From NCBI GenBank assembly GCA_037367405.1, contig JAZKJV010010740.1:186001-250000 (forward strand): a stretch of DNA of 64,000 nucleotides. Reading direction: 5' to 3'. Shown here in pieces: positions 49,793 through 60,430 of the stretch. The notes under the pieces are model-generated. The model saw only the letters and a program-made list of their open reading frames with translations. It did no database searches and was not told the DNA's origin. Every line of letters begins with the position of its first letter. The stretch's first letter is position 1. A program made the position numbers and the translations under genes. The stretch comes from Ottelia alismoides (lineage: Eukaryota; Streptophyta; Magnoliopsida; Alismatales; Hydrocharitaceae).

Positions 49793-50303
49793 CATCATCA
49801 GCTAAGTGGTGGAGGGCTTTTTGGAGATGATACTCCTGAGTTTGACAAAGTTTGCCATATAAATTTTGAGTTTGACATGTAATGTGTCTGGATGATAACG
49901 TAATTGGAGTTCATTTAACCAAGTAGTATTTTTGAGCATACCATAAACATATTTTCTAATTATATATATGTTAAGCTTCACCATGTCCATGTGTATTGAG
50001 TAGGTACATACGAAGAGAAGAAATCGGACCGACGCAAGCAAAACTCAATGATTTGGTTTACGTGATGTTCAACTTGAAGTTAAAGTAGAGAGAGGTCAAG
50101 AAAAAGACTATAGAGGATCCCTTATGCTTGGATGATGTGGATTCAGATGATGAGCAGGTATTAGAGCTTCAACTTATGAATATGGGGGCATATCAAGAAC
50201 TTGATACAAATACTCCTCTGGAGGATGATGCTGAGGAAGCTAAGGAAGCACAAGATGATTCTTGTAGGAAAAGAGAAAGAAGCGTAAAATGTGATGTTAA
50301 ACT
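49793..50303 (+). pseudogene. hAT transposase C-terminal part
   Basis: From about 50020 the plus strand reads KLNDLVYVMFNLKLK, a stop, REVKKKTIEDPLCLDDVDSDDE and an acidic tail to about 50300 (LEDDAEEAKEAQDDSC). An L.DLV.V.FN..L followed by an acidic D.DSDDE patch is the usual end of hAT transposases after the dimerisation domain. The dimerisation domain itself is not seen clearly in 49793-50010. A copia element interrupts it at 50304. Confidence 0.65.
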
Positions 50304-50451
50304 TGTTGTTAAAAATGAGTAATCTATTATTCAAGGAACCTAGGCTCTCTTATATAGGAAAGAGACCTCACAGGTAAAATTCATAGTAGTCCAGAGAACA
50401 ATAAGAAATTACGAAAAGGTACAATAACATATAATAATATCGGTCTCTACA
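50304..50451 (-). repeat. 3' LTR of the deleted copia element
   Basis: 148 bp, very similar to 52686-52837 with a few indels. Together with the TSD it defines the element's ends. Confidence 0.9.
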
Positions 50452-50487
50452 CTCCCCCTCAAGGTGGAGCATAGATGTCGATCATGC

Positions 50488-50827
50488 TCAGCTTGGAAGA
50501 ACATCTCTGGAAGGTCCTCTGAGCAACGGCTTGGTGAGTACGTCAGCAGTCTGATCCCCTGAGCTCACGTGAGATGTAGATATCAAGCCTCTCTGGATCA
50601 AGTCTCTAGTGTAGTGGCAGTCAACTTCAATATGCTTTGTTCTTTCATGGAATGCTGGATTGTTGGTAATAAACAATGCTGCCTGATTGTCACACTGAAG
50701 CTGCATAGGTAAAGGTACGGCTACATGTAGATCCTCTAGCACAGATGTACGGAGATACTGGTCCGACGGAATGAGAAGAGACGCCAGCATAAGGAATTCC
50801 GGACCAGCCGATACAGACCATTCTGCT
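50488..50827 (-). pseudogene. Copia RNase H end, fused to protease by deletion
   Basis: The minus strand reads [55 protein letters not shown]. This is the C-terminal end of RNase H and closely matches the fragment at 545-740. It begins abruptly next to the post-protease sequence ([13 protein letters not shown]), so integrase and reverse transcriptase were deleted at about 50790-50805. Confidence 0.85.
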
Positions 50828-52163
50828 CAGAGCCACAGCCAATCACCCTGCCCCGTTAGTATGTCCTGAAAAATAAGAGAAGAATGGTCAAATATAGCAC
50901 GACAGTGCAAGTCCTTCGTAATCTGATTAATAGACAATAGATTCATGGAGAATGCAGGAGCATGTAGAACATTCTGTAGATGCATGGACGGAGATAGAAC
51001 GACCTCCCCATGTCCAACAAGGGGGGAATGAGTACCATCTGCGATCTGTACTGAACGGCCATGGAGAATGTCCCTGTAGGACTCAAGTCTCTCTCGATCT
51101 CGGCAGAGGTGATGTGTGGCACCAGAATTTATAATCCAATCAGATATATCATGACAAGACGTAAATGCAGTAGCACTACCTGAGGTACTAGCAGCAGCAG
51201 AGGAACTGGCAGAGGCAGTGGCAGCAACATATAAAGGTTCACCAGAAGAATCAGCAGATGATTGTGGCATAATATCACGTACACGTACAACAAGATCCTC
51301 GAAACGATTGTCTGCATTGGATGCTGACTGGGGCAGAGCATGCTCGACTACACGTGCCAATGCTGGGAACCCATGCTTAGAGTAGCATGTATCCTCCGAG
51401 TGCTTGTGCAGTGACAGTACGAACAAGGCTAACGAAAAGTGACCACCCCTACCACGGGGTCCACGTCCACCACCAGAAAAATTGACCACCTCTCCCATGT
51501 GATAACTTCCATCGCCGATGGGGTGGAGTAGATGAGCTAGAAGAAAACTGATATGCGACTAAGCCTCCGGTAAACATCCTCCATTGGAGGAATAACTGCA
51601 TCGGCCAAAATCTGAGAGCGGGCAGCCTCGTACTCAGGATCTAGGGCTGCAAGTAGAACGCCCACCATGGTGGCATTCCGAAACGTTTCTGCTGCTCAGG
51701 AATTGCTGTGAGTGGAAATGATACTGTATAACTTTCTCAAACATCCCTCTCAGGAACGTGTACAAGGAGTGAAGTGGTATGTCGTTCTGCTCTCATCGTG
51801 AATATATCATGCTGAAGCTGTAACATCTTGGTCTCATTTCCGCACTTGTGAATAACGTTGCAGCCAGAATATCCCACATTGCCTTGGCAGTGGGCTGATG
51901 GAGGGACATCAATTGGCAATCTCCATCGACAGTGTGCCTGACAGCCAAACCTTGGCATACGAATCATCAACCTCCCACGAGGCATATATCTCTGTCTTCT
52001 CTGCCGGCTCTTCCTCGGTAAGAATATGCTTCTTACCGTTTGACTTCATGAGGCTCATGAACTGCATCGTCCAGAGCTCATAATTCGTCCCATCCATCTT
52101 CACTATCGGCGTGGGACCTTTGAACACGCCTATGGACGGTATATCAACCTTGGAGTTTGACAT
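50827..52163 (-). pseudogene. Copia gag and protease remnant
   Basis: Gag begins at 52163 with MSNSKVDIPSIGVFKG and MDGTNYELWTMQFMSLMKS. The frame is lost near 51900 and resumes at about 51500 with a GRGGRG-type patch, DTCYSKHGFPA (degraded zinc knuckle) and the protease box WIINSGATHHLC (51140-51105). There the catalytic Asp of DSG is Asn. It continues to LLSINQITKDL. The protein would be inactive. Confidence 0.85.
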
Positions 52164-52200
52164 AACGCCAGAGATGAAGTACTAGGGTTTTGTAGACAAA

Positions 52201-52672
52201 GAGACAGGTGTCTACCACGAAACTGCATAGGATTTGAGTGTGTATGTAGACGTTACACACCCAAATCCATGGAATACGGCGAGGAAGGCGACTACGGCTG
52301 AAGCGGCAGGAGGAGGAGGGCCGACGCCGGCTAGGGCTAAGCCGGCAAGATGGCGGCCTTCGGGGAAAGGGCCGGGACTGGCTGTAACAGGCGGAGAAGA
52401 GGCTAGACCCGGGATGCCAGAGACGATCTTGGCTGGAGGCGGGGCCCCTGACCGGACCCGGTGGAGAAGTGGGGGCGGGGCGGGGCCGAGAGGCGGAGTG
52501 GGGCGACGCGGGGCCGAGACGCGGGGCCTGGCCGAGAGGCGGGGCCGGGCCGAGAGACGGGGTGGGATGGCGCGGGGCGGAGAGGCAGGGTCGGGCCGAG
52601 GGGCGGGGTCGGGCGGCGGCGGCGGCGGTGGCAAGAGAAAGGGGGGCGGCAGGTGAAGAGCCCTAGGGTTTA
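52201..52672 (-). other. GC-rich leader of the deleted copia element
   Basis: Untranslated leader between the primer site and gag. It is very GC-rich, with iterated GCCGAGAGGCGGGGC words (52480-52620). Long plus-strand open frames here are composition artefacts. Confidence 0.75.
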
Positions 52673-52685
52673 GGATCTGATACCA

Positions 52686-52837
52686 TGTTGTTAAAAAATG
52701 AGCAAAACTATTATTCAAGGGAAACCCTAGGCTCTCTTATATAGGGAGAGACCTCACGGGTAAAAATACATAGTAGTCCAGAGAACAATAAGAAATTACG
52801 AAAAGGTACATAACATATAATAATATCGGTCTCTACA
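52686..52837 (-). repeat. 5' LTR of the deleted copia element
   Basis: 152 bp and carries the promoter region (see 52736-52743). Confidence 0.9.
52736..52743 (-). promoter_or_regulatory. TATA box in copia 5' LTR
   Basis: TATATAAG on the minus strand, upstream of GAGAGCC. It has the same placement as in the copia LTRs at 905-912 (+) and 58683-58690 (+). Confidence 0.6.
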
Positions 52838-53068
52838 AAACTTATTTCATTAAAAACAAAAACACGATATATTGTTTAATACATGTAAAGTTGTGGTTGA
52901 TGTTGATGAGGATGAGGTTCATAGTGGCGATGAAGTTAGTGATGAAGATGATGATGAAGCACTTTTGAACTACATGGATGATTCATTGGATGATCCAACG
53001 AGCACTACTGGATCAGAGAATGATAGTCATAGTCTTGATGCAGATCTTAGAATTCAACGCAATGATTA
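52838..53068 (+). pseudogene. Sequence after the copia insertion, acidic tail of the hAT gene
   Basis: After the TSD the frame 52872-53068 reads VVDVDEDEVHSGDEVSDEDDDE, LLNYMDDSLDDPTS and a stop. It is a very acidic tail that could continue the hAT C-terminus at 50300, but the join is not perfectly in frame, so this is a likely but unproven link. Confidence 0.5.
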
Positions 53069-53635
53069 GAAAGATCTTTATGAGTCTAGAACATGGGTTG
53101 GTATTCTATATTTTTTATTTTTTGGACTAGATTTAGAATTTGAAAACTTGGAGGCTGGAACGTATTTATATTTTGTACTCATTATTTTATCTTGTGTTTA
53201 ATTCTAGCATTAGTAGTAACTAACATTTGGTATGCTGCAAGTCTACGACAATGGTAAATGGCATTAAAAATTCATTACTTGCTTTACATGCTTCAAGATT
53301 TGTGTTATTATATAGCCTTCTTAATATTTATATTGTATATTAGATTTTTTTTTGAAGCCAGAAAAGGGAGAAACACGCGATGGTGCTAACCCCAAGAGCC
53401 ATGAGTCAAGCATTTGCTTGTATTGGAAATAGACATTCTCGCAGTAAAGCGATGAACAGAAAAAAGCACATCACTACAAGCCAACCCAAATGGCCCACAG
53501 CACTGCAACGAGGGTCAGGACCTCTTTTCTTTGCCAATTGCGCGTCCCATTGAGAGCACCAAAAAGAGTCAAAATCACAGGGTGCTCATCCAATCCTGTC
53601 ACACCCCACACCAGATAGGTGAAGACACACGACAA

Positions 53636-53707
53636 CGGAAACACCATAAAGACATCGGATCAGACCCGGGTTTGCCACGAAAACACCATAAAGACATCGG
53701 ATCAGAG
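53636..53707. repeat. 26-bp direct repeat inside L1-F
   Basis: AAACACCATAAAGACATCGG plus ATCAGA occurs twice, 45 bp apart, at the edge of the zf-RVT deletion. In the translation it duplicates the RCLYGV peptide. Confidence 0.75.
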
Positions 53708-53795
53708 TGCAGCACATACCTTCGTCTTTTCCCCAAATCATGCTAACCCACTTGAGCAGGAGGGCATTGTTGACACCCTCCAAGTTCCTTATAAT

Positions 53796-56600
53796 CTAGG
53801 CCGCCATCATTCTTAGGACGAGTAATGGTCTCCCAATCAACAGATGCACACCATGTCCCTCCGGCCTTGATTTACTCCATAGGAATATGTGCATCAGCCG
53901 CTCCAATCTTAGTCTGATCCCCACCAGCAGAAGGCGAGACGGAAAAGGAAGAAACACCGGATTCAAAGAAAGAACCACCCTAATCAGCACCAGTCTGTCG
54001 CCGCACGACAACAAAGCTGCCTTCCAGTCGGACAGCTTTCTTTCCATCTTCTCCACCACCGGTAGCCAATCTGACATTTTAAATTTTGCCATCGTGAGAG
54101 GACGCCCAAGATGACGAAGGAAGATCGCCGCATGTCCGTGTCCAACTCCACGCCGCAAGAGTTAGCCTCCTCCTCTGACATGCCAAACGGAACAAAAATG
54201 GATTTGCTATGATTCAACTCCAATCTGGACATCTCCCCGAAAAATCTCCAGAGTAAAAGATATGTCCCCCGCTTATTGTCTGTCACCCTCAATAAACAGG
54301 ATCGTGTCATCCGCATATTGAAGTAGGGGGATATTTATATCTCACATCTGCATCCCCACAACAGCACCACTTCTCTGCACTAGATCAACCATGCATGCCA
54401 AGGACATCCGCCGCAATAATAAAGAGTAATGGAGCAAGAGGGCAACCCTGCCTAACCCCACGCTGAGGCTGGAAAAAAACCACCCTCAGGACGGCCATTT
54501 ATGGAAGGCCGTATCGATATCGATATCGTTTCGATATCGTATCGATAAAGATATTTCCGACGATATATCGACGATATATTGCCGAAATATCGCCCATATC
54601 GGCGAGCCTTTGTGAAGAAAATACCTGGAAATTGGGATTATATTGCCATATCGGTGCCCATATCGGTCTCATGTCGATATCGATATATCGTCGATATATC
54701 GCGATATTTCCCTTCCCTGCGGCCATTAACCAGCAACTGATAGCGACATCGTGGTGATGCAACGTTTCATCCAAGAGATACAAACATCCAGAAAACCACG
54801 CCTACATAATACGGTCCAGAGAAAACGCCAGTCCAAAGTATCATAAGCCTTGGCAAAATCTACCTTCCAAAGAAGCACATGCTTGCCATTTCGCTTCCAA
54901 TCAGAAACAATCTCCGAGGACATCACCAGGCTATCTCCGATCTGTCGGCTAGGAATGAACGTTGATTGGGCAGGCGAGATTAATTGGTCAAGAACATTGT
55001 TAAGGCGACCAGTAGCACCTTCGCAATAATAAGATATATTTCATTTGATATGGTGATTGGCCTATAATCCTTTGATCTACTCCGACATCCCAGTTTTAGA
55101 GAAGGAAGATCAAAGCTCTATTCAATCTTTCAAAACCAGCATTGCACCGACAAATCTCCTCCACAACCTCCATTACTTCACCACCCACCATATTCCAGAA
55201 TTCCTTATAGAAAAAATTAGAAACCAATCCGGCCTAGGCGCACCCTCCACGTTCAGGCTCCACACAGTGGACTTAACCTCCTCCAATGTAATTGCCTCGT
55301 CAAAGAATCGGCTTTCTCCAGAGAGAGACGAGAAGCCCCCAGGCCACTCCAACGCTAAGGTCTCGACGCAAACCCACCTAGAGAAACCATGGAAATGTTC
55401 AGCAATCGCAAGACCCAATTCTTTGTCCCCCTACACTCCTGCTTCCATTAACGATCATAGATCGGAAAGGAATTTGCCCGTCGTCTGCCGTTGGCCACCC
55501 TGTGGAAAAAGTTGTGTTCGCATCTCCCTCCTTCAGCCATGTAACCCGCGACCTCTGTTTCCCCTCTATCACCTGCCTCCTATCTTCATCCACCACCATT
55601 CTGTGGGCAGAAGCCTGTTGCCCAAGCTCAATCGCGTCCAACTGCCTAGCGTCCTCCAGCCTATCCAACCCCTGGATCTCCAGCTCTGTCGCCACCCTCC
55701 GAGCTTTTTCTAGCATCTCTCATGTCTTTCTTATATACGCATAACCTTTGACACAAGTATTTCAGCTTCTCAAAGAACCTCACTGCCGCCGAGCTAGAAA
55801 CAAACACAAAAATCCAGACAGAGCTCACCAAAATCTCTGAAAGAGTCCTAAAGAGCCAAGTCCGCTCAAATCTGAAAAAAGCCTCTTGCCGGGAGAAACA
55901 GTTCCAGCATTCCAAAACCAGAGCAGTGTGGTCCGAACGCGTACGTGGTCTACACGAAACGGAAGAGCATGGGAAAAGCGTCCCAGAGCTCGGACGACGC
56001 CAGAAAACGATCAATGCAGGAACGAGATCCCGAGGCTCCGCCAATTATATTTCGTATCCGCAGCATCGAAGACCTCAAGCTCTAAATCATCAATTAAGTC
56101 TACAAAATTATTTGAACCTGGGTCCTGGCTACCCCGGAGGCTAGGGCGGTCCGACGAGAGCAGTGAGACATTGAAGTCTCCCCCAACAAGTCAAGCACAA
56201 TCCACAAAAGCAGCTCTAGCGACGTTGATGTCCTCCTAGAGCTTATGTCGTTGAGTCGCCTGGCAAGGACCATAAACGCACGAGAAAGCGATAAAGGACG
56301 AATTGGGCGTAGCATTCCAAGAGAAACGACAGAACACGAGTACCCCTCAACTCTGCCCGAAATTTAAAACTTCACACCTTTCCAAGCCAAAATCAAACCA
56401 CCAGAACTTCCCGCAGCATCTAAAGTCTGATAATCGGATAATGAATTCAGACCAAAAGAGTTCCACATCGCCTCATCACAAGAGTCAAGTTTTTGTCTCC
56501 TGGAGAAGGATGACGTCGCATCCCCACCTCTTCAAATCTCGCACCTGAGATCTTCCTTTTTTTCAGGGTCACCCAGGCCTCTGACAATCCACGTAAGAAT
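53796..56600 (-). pseudogene. L1-F ORF2 remnant: endonuclease and reverse transcriptase
   Basis: The minus-strand pieces are: endonuclease (SWNATPNSSFIAFSCVYGP-like, about 56330-56230; RSDHTALVLECWN at 55960-55900); connector (QRSRVTWLKEGDANTTFF at about 55560); early RT (KHVLLWKVDFAKAYDTLDW at 54890-54835); and LLQYADDTILF with YADD at 54306-54317. Then come LNHSKSIFVPFG and the tether (SDWKAALLSCGDRLVLI). Frame breaks occur throughout, and the MITE at 54500-54719 splits RT. Confidence 0.8.
54500..54719. mobile_element. 220-bp hAT-type MITE made of GATATCG words
   Basis: It has a perfect 8-bp TSD, CGGCCATT (54492-54499 and 54720-54727). The inverted ends are TATGGAAGGCCGTATCG on the left and CAGGGAAGGGAAATATCG on the right. 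The inside is dominated by GATATCG, CGATATATCG and CGATATTTC, so it is strongly self-complementary. No coding sequence. It is inserted in the RT of L1-F. Confidence 0.85.
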
Positions 56601-56859
56601 ATTCATTTAAACCCTCCTTGCGCGCACTGTGCTTACTGCACCCACGAGTATCGCCATTTGCGCTTTCCGTTGTGACACATTCTGCGACTTCACATTGGAC
56701 ACTTTCTGTCTCGTCTCCATCTGTATCTCTTTGCAGCTCCCCTACTAGCTCCAACAAACGAGGGCCCCCCTTCATCAGAACCAGATTATGCCCCTTGCAT
56801 TCCACATCTAGCAGTCATGGCCACAGTCTGCTCAGTTGAGCAATCCCTAGAACGTCCCC

Positions 56860-58334
56860 TTAGAAGGAGAGTTTCCATTTTCGGGGATGGGTGGATGAAA
56901 GCCTCGACCAGCAGGCTCCCAAAAACTCCAGGCTCGGCGTGCCATCAAGCACCGAGCCAATCGAGGTCGATACAGGCAAATGAAAGCGGGCAGAACGAGG
57001 TACCTCATCATCCAAGCAGAGTAAGCGAAACGGTATCAGAAATTTCGAAGCAGACCCAAGACCTGATCGAGAGAGATCCCGACCCGCAAGGGGCCCAATC
57101 CCGAATCCTATTTCCGAACCCGGGTCTTTCAGGAAGCGAAGCAAATAAAACGGGTCTGGAGGCCCATCCAGCCTGCCCATTTGAGCAACAAGAAAACCCC
57201 ATTGGTTGACGCCTGTATTTCGAAGATGGACCCTGCATTTGGAAAATCCGACCCTCCCGGAATAGAAACTGTCGCTTCTCACATGGTTTTCCTCGACTTC
57301 GCTAAAAACATCACCTTCCGCAAAACGTCACCCTGCTTACGTGGTTCTGCCGACGACGATTGACTTCCATCGAAATCCCCGACTGGGGCCACCGGCGGCG
57401 GCGGTGGCTGAAGCCAACAATATAAAATCAAAAGGTCGCTCGTCCGACCAGCAGCTTCACCTGCCCGCTCTGCAGCTCGGAGCCCTTACCCACTCTAAGG
57501 CAACGACGGTAACATCCATATCATATCCTGGTTGACGAATATCAGCTAAAATCGTCTTCACGAGTCCGATCTCGCGTAGCCCCGGACGCAGAATCTCCAA
57601 AGTGCGAGAGAGGAAAAGGTAACTCCCTCTAATCTGGACAACCCTCTCGGCGTATTTGACCTCCCTTCATCTGCGAAAACGCGGCCGTCGCCAAACCACG
57701 TCGCTTCTGCCACACGGATTGAGCAGCCGATCCTCCTGAGCCGCTGCCAGACCCCGTACACAGCATTTGGAAGTTCCTAGCGATACGATATCACCTTGAA
57801 AATTCTTCTCGAACAGCAACATGATGTCTGCCAAATGGACCTGATAGACAAGGATGATTTTTGTCCAAGATCCCACCAGCAACAGGTCGCATGGTTCTTC
57901 AGTTTTCTTTCCAGCCACCACATCCGCGTAAGAAACTGCTCTGGCCATGCTCTTTCCGACCAAATTTTCCCAATAGGACCTCTCCTCCAAGGCGTGCTAG
58001 CAAGACCGACGACACAACCCTAACAGACGGGCATGCAACCTTGCGATGTCCAGTCCTCCCGCATCCAAAACAGCACCGAGCCCTAATGCATTCGGACGCA
58101 ATATGCCCTGCCTCCCCCAAATGTAGCACCTTCGAGCACGCCTGCGGTGAGAAACCGGAACCCAGCCTACCTCCTTCTCCTTGCGAAAGAGCGACCCCTC
58201 TCTGTAACCTGCCGCCATATGCGAATCCCTGCATCGATTCTCCGTTTCGTCGCCTCTCTCCGCCGCTTCTTCCTCCCCACGCTCTAGTCGCATCGTCTCC
58301 TTCTTTAGTTGAGTCGCTAAATTCTTTGTAAGCA
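56860..58334 (-). pseudogene. L1-F ORF1 (gag-like, CCHC knuckle), broken
   Basis: The minus strand from 58234 contains CFGCGRTGHRKVAC, a CX2CX4HX4C zinc knuckle (58031-58072). It is preceded by a degenerate one (CSKVLHLGEAGHIASEC). In plant L1s ORF1 is the RNA-binding chaperone of the RNP. The frame is lost near 57900 and further fragments run to about 56860. Confidence 0.75.
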
Positions 58335-58342
58335 TATATTAG

Positions 58343-58600
58343 GTTATATTATAAGTTTTTTTAGAAAAACCGAGGCTTACACCTCGACCACCTCGAGGCT
58401 ATGCCTCGCCTCGCTTTCGGCCAATTGCCTCGTTACGCCTTTCGTTCTTTCAAACATTAGTCCCTGGTCAGGAGTCAGAAGATCGGTAAAAGCCACACAA
58501 ACAAAGACATAAGGTATGAGAAGACGTCATTTTCGCAAAACACAAACTGGAAAAGAAATATTTTTCTCCTAATACGGAGGAGGGCGGTATATAGTTAATG
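58343..58600. other. Spacer with GAGGC/GCCTC-rich patch
   Basis: 58364-58440 is composed of CGAGGC, ACCTCG and GCCTCGCCTCG words, reminiscent of a decayed end of another short-word MITE. From 58440 to 58600 I see nothing recognisable. The start of the copia LTR is not clear. Confidence 0.35.
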
Positions 58601-58739
58601 TAGATATATATATATGTACCTTTTTCGTCTATTTCTTTTCCTCTTATATGTTTTTATGTAATTTGCCCATAGGTCTCTCCTCTATATAAGAGAAACTAGG
58701 GCTGAAGGAATAAAACAAAATCTCTCATTTTTCCCAACA
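58600..58739 (+). repeat. 5' LTR (3' portion) of the copia element
   Basis: The LTR end CCCAACA abuts TGGTATCAGAGC. The left boundary could not be set; a TGTAGATATAT word at about 58602 is the nearest TG start. A TATATAAG box at 58683-58690 lies about 50 bp before the end. Confidence 0.6.
58683..58690 (+). promoter_or_regulatory. TATA box of copia LTR
   Basis: TATATAAG in the LTR, in the same context (CTCCTCTATATAAGAGAAAC) as in other copia LTRs of the window. Confidence 0.6.
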
Positions 58740-58751
58740 TGGTATCAGAGC
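58740..58751 (+). other. Primer-binding site, tRNA-iMet type
   Basis: TGGTATCAGAGC directly after the LTR end, complementary to the initiator tRNA-Met 3' end. Confidence 0.9.
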
Positions 58752-58835
58752 GGTGGTCCTAGACTGGAGCTCTCATACCCTAAAAACCCTAGCCTTATCC
58801 CCACCGCATCGCTCTCTCTCTCTCATTCTCGGTCG

Positions 58836-59095
58836 TCGCCGCCGCACCGTTCCGTCTCTCTAAGGATCGGCTCCGCCCCTCCTCCCAACGGGTGCTGCCA
58901 CCGCCCCTCCGTTCCGTCTCTCTAGGGGTCGGCACCGCCCCTCCTCTTAGCGGGTGCCGTCGCCGCCCCTCCGGTTCTCTATTGGTTGCCGCCCTCCTCT
59001 CTCAAAAGGGTGTGTCGTTGCCCCTCCTCTGTCTAGGGGTTGTCGCTGCCCCTTCTTCCTTAGGGTGCCACCCCACCCCTCCTCTCCTTCGCAGT
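58836..59095 (+). repeat. Imperfect tandem repeats in the copia leader
   Basis: Four or so units of about 60 bp built on CGCCCCTCC..CTCTCTAGGGGTCGGC. They lie between primer site and gag, the same place as the GC-rich repeats of the copia element at 50304-52837. Confidence 0.7.
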
Positions 59096-59212
59096 CTTCG
59101 ACTCTTGGTTGATGGGATTGGTTGCACGAGTCTACAACCATGCAATCAAATCCCTTTATGTCAGTGTAGACAAAAGCTTGTCTAGTCTACACCCTCGTCT
59201 TCTCGAGCCGAC

Positions 59213-60430
59213 ATGTCAAAAAGCAAGGTAGATATCCCCCACCAGAGGCGCCTTCAGAGGTCATGCACCTATAGTGAAGATGGATGGGTCGAACTACGAA
59301 TTGTGGGCCATGCAGTTCATGAGCCCAATGAAGTCGATGGGTAAGAAGCGTATTCTTATCGAAGAAGAGCTGACGGAGAAGACAGGGTTGTATGCCTTGT
59401 GGGAGGCTAAAGATGCATATGCTCAGGTTTGGTTGTCTAATACCTTGATATCAGAGATTGCTAACGATGTCTTACACCAGCCCACTGCCAAAGTCATGTG
59501 GGACGTTCTTGATGCCACGTACTCACCGGCCAAGAAATGAGATGAAAAATTCTACAGCTTCAGCATGACATCTTCGCTATAAAGCATAATGGTAGACCCC
59601 TACATGCTCACTACACTGCTTTGCGGGGAATGTTTGAGAAGCTTCATAGCTTCATGCCCCTCATGGCTACTCCAGAGCAACTGAAGACATACCAAAACGC
59701 CACGATGGTTGGTGTTTTTCTCTGGCCTCTCTTGACGACGGCCCAAGAAGTGTTGGAAAGAGACTATATGAAGGGATCTTAGTTTTTTGGATATAAGCTC
59801 GAGATTGACCCAAGACAGACCTGAATGGAGGCAAAGAATCCATGTAGCTGGCACTACTTTAATCGTGGGAAAAGGCTTCGTTGTTGTTGTTGTTGTTGTT
59901 GTTTTCTTGACTCACAGTATGAGGCCGCTTCCACTCAGATTCTGGCAGATGCTACCATTCCTCCTATGGAGGAGGCTTTCCGTAGATTCATGTGTTAGTG
60001 CCAAATTCCTCTGCCATGGCAGCTTCTCGTGGAAGAGGTTGTCCATCTCAGTTCCGTGGACGGGGACCACGTGGTAGAGGTGGACATGGTCGTGGACCAC
60101 CATGTACCTATTGCCATCGATCTGGACATACAGGAGATACATGCTACACCAACCATGGTTACCCAGCGTCTGCCCACGTAGCAGAGCAGATTCAGCCTTA
60201 TAACGCTCCACCCACATCAGATCGGCGATATAATGAGTTTGTGCCTCGACTGAGAGATATCATGCCTCCAGCAGTACTCCATCTGCTCCAGAGAACAGTT
60301 TGGATATTATCGCTACTGCAGGAGCTAGTACCTCAGGTAGTGCTCCTACCTCTACTTCTCATCATGTTCAGATATCTCAGAATGGATTATAGATTCTGAT
60401 GCAACACATCATTTACAGGCAGGTTTCTCC
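59213..60430 (+). pseudogene. Copia gag and protease start, broken
   Basis: Gag starts at 59213 (MSKSKVDIP). After a frameshift, MDGSNYELWAMQFMSPMKS (59277-) matches the gag of the minus-strand copia. A stop at 59538, further frame changes and the RTE insertion follow. After it come DSQYEAAS, a Gly/Arg-rich patch and the zinc knuckle CTYCHRSGHTGDTC (60103-60144). The protease box at 60384-60416 reads WIIDSDATHHL, where the usual DSG is DSD. Confidence 0.88.
59737..59904 (+). mobile_element. RTE LINE 3' fragment (RTE-5) in copia gag
   Basis: 168 bp starting at the RPKKCWKET codons of RTE, with the common tail and (TTG)n (59880-59903). It is flanked by TCTTGAC at 59730-59736 and 59905-59911. 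Removing it restores the gag reading FLSGLDSQYEAAS. Confidence 0.9.

Larger units (their letters stand above)
50304..52837 (-). mobile_element. Ty1/copia element with integrase and RT deleted
   Basis: A complete 2.53-kb element in the minus orientation. LTRs of 148 bp (50304-50451) and 152 bp (52686-52837) both start TGTTGTTAAAAA and end TCTCTACA on the plus strand. The perfect 5-bp TSD is AAACT (50299-50303, 52838-52842). The primer site TGGTATCAGATCC is at 52673-52685 and the polypurine tract GAGGGGGAG at 50452-50460. The coding remnants are gag and protease, then directly the end of RNase H. The core of pol is missing. Confidence 0.92.
53344..58334 (-). mobile_element. L1-type LINE, nearly full length (L1-F)
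   Basis: 4.99 kb including a 220-bp MITE, with a short TSD TATATTAG (53336-53343 and 58335-58342). The 3' end is TTTTTTTTTGAAGCCAGAAAAGGG (complement), as in L1-A. From right to left come ORF1 with a CCHC knuckle, endonuclease, RT with YADD and a shortened C-terminal region. Most of zf-RVT is deleted (only AVLWAIWVG remains near 53480). It is inserted next to the hAT remnant. Confidence 0.85.

Noticed and set aside
52234..52673. Overlapping plus-strand open frames up to 140 codons, rich in Gly, Arg and Pro
   Set aside because: They lie over the GC-rich leader of a minus-strand copia element. Several frames are open at once because of composition, and no domain is seen.
55057..55713. A 218-codon plus-strand open frame
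   Set aside because: It is antisense to the L1-F ORF2 connector and RT start.
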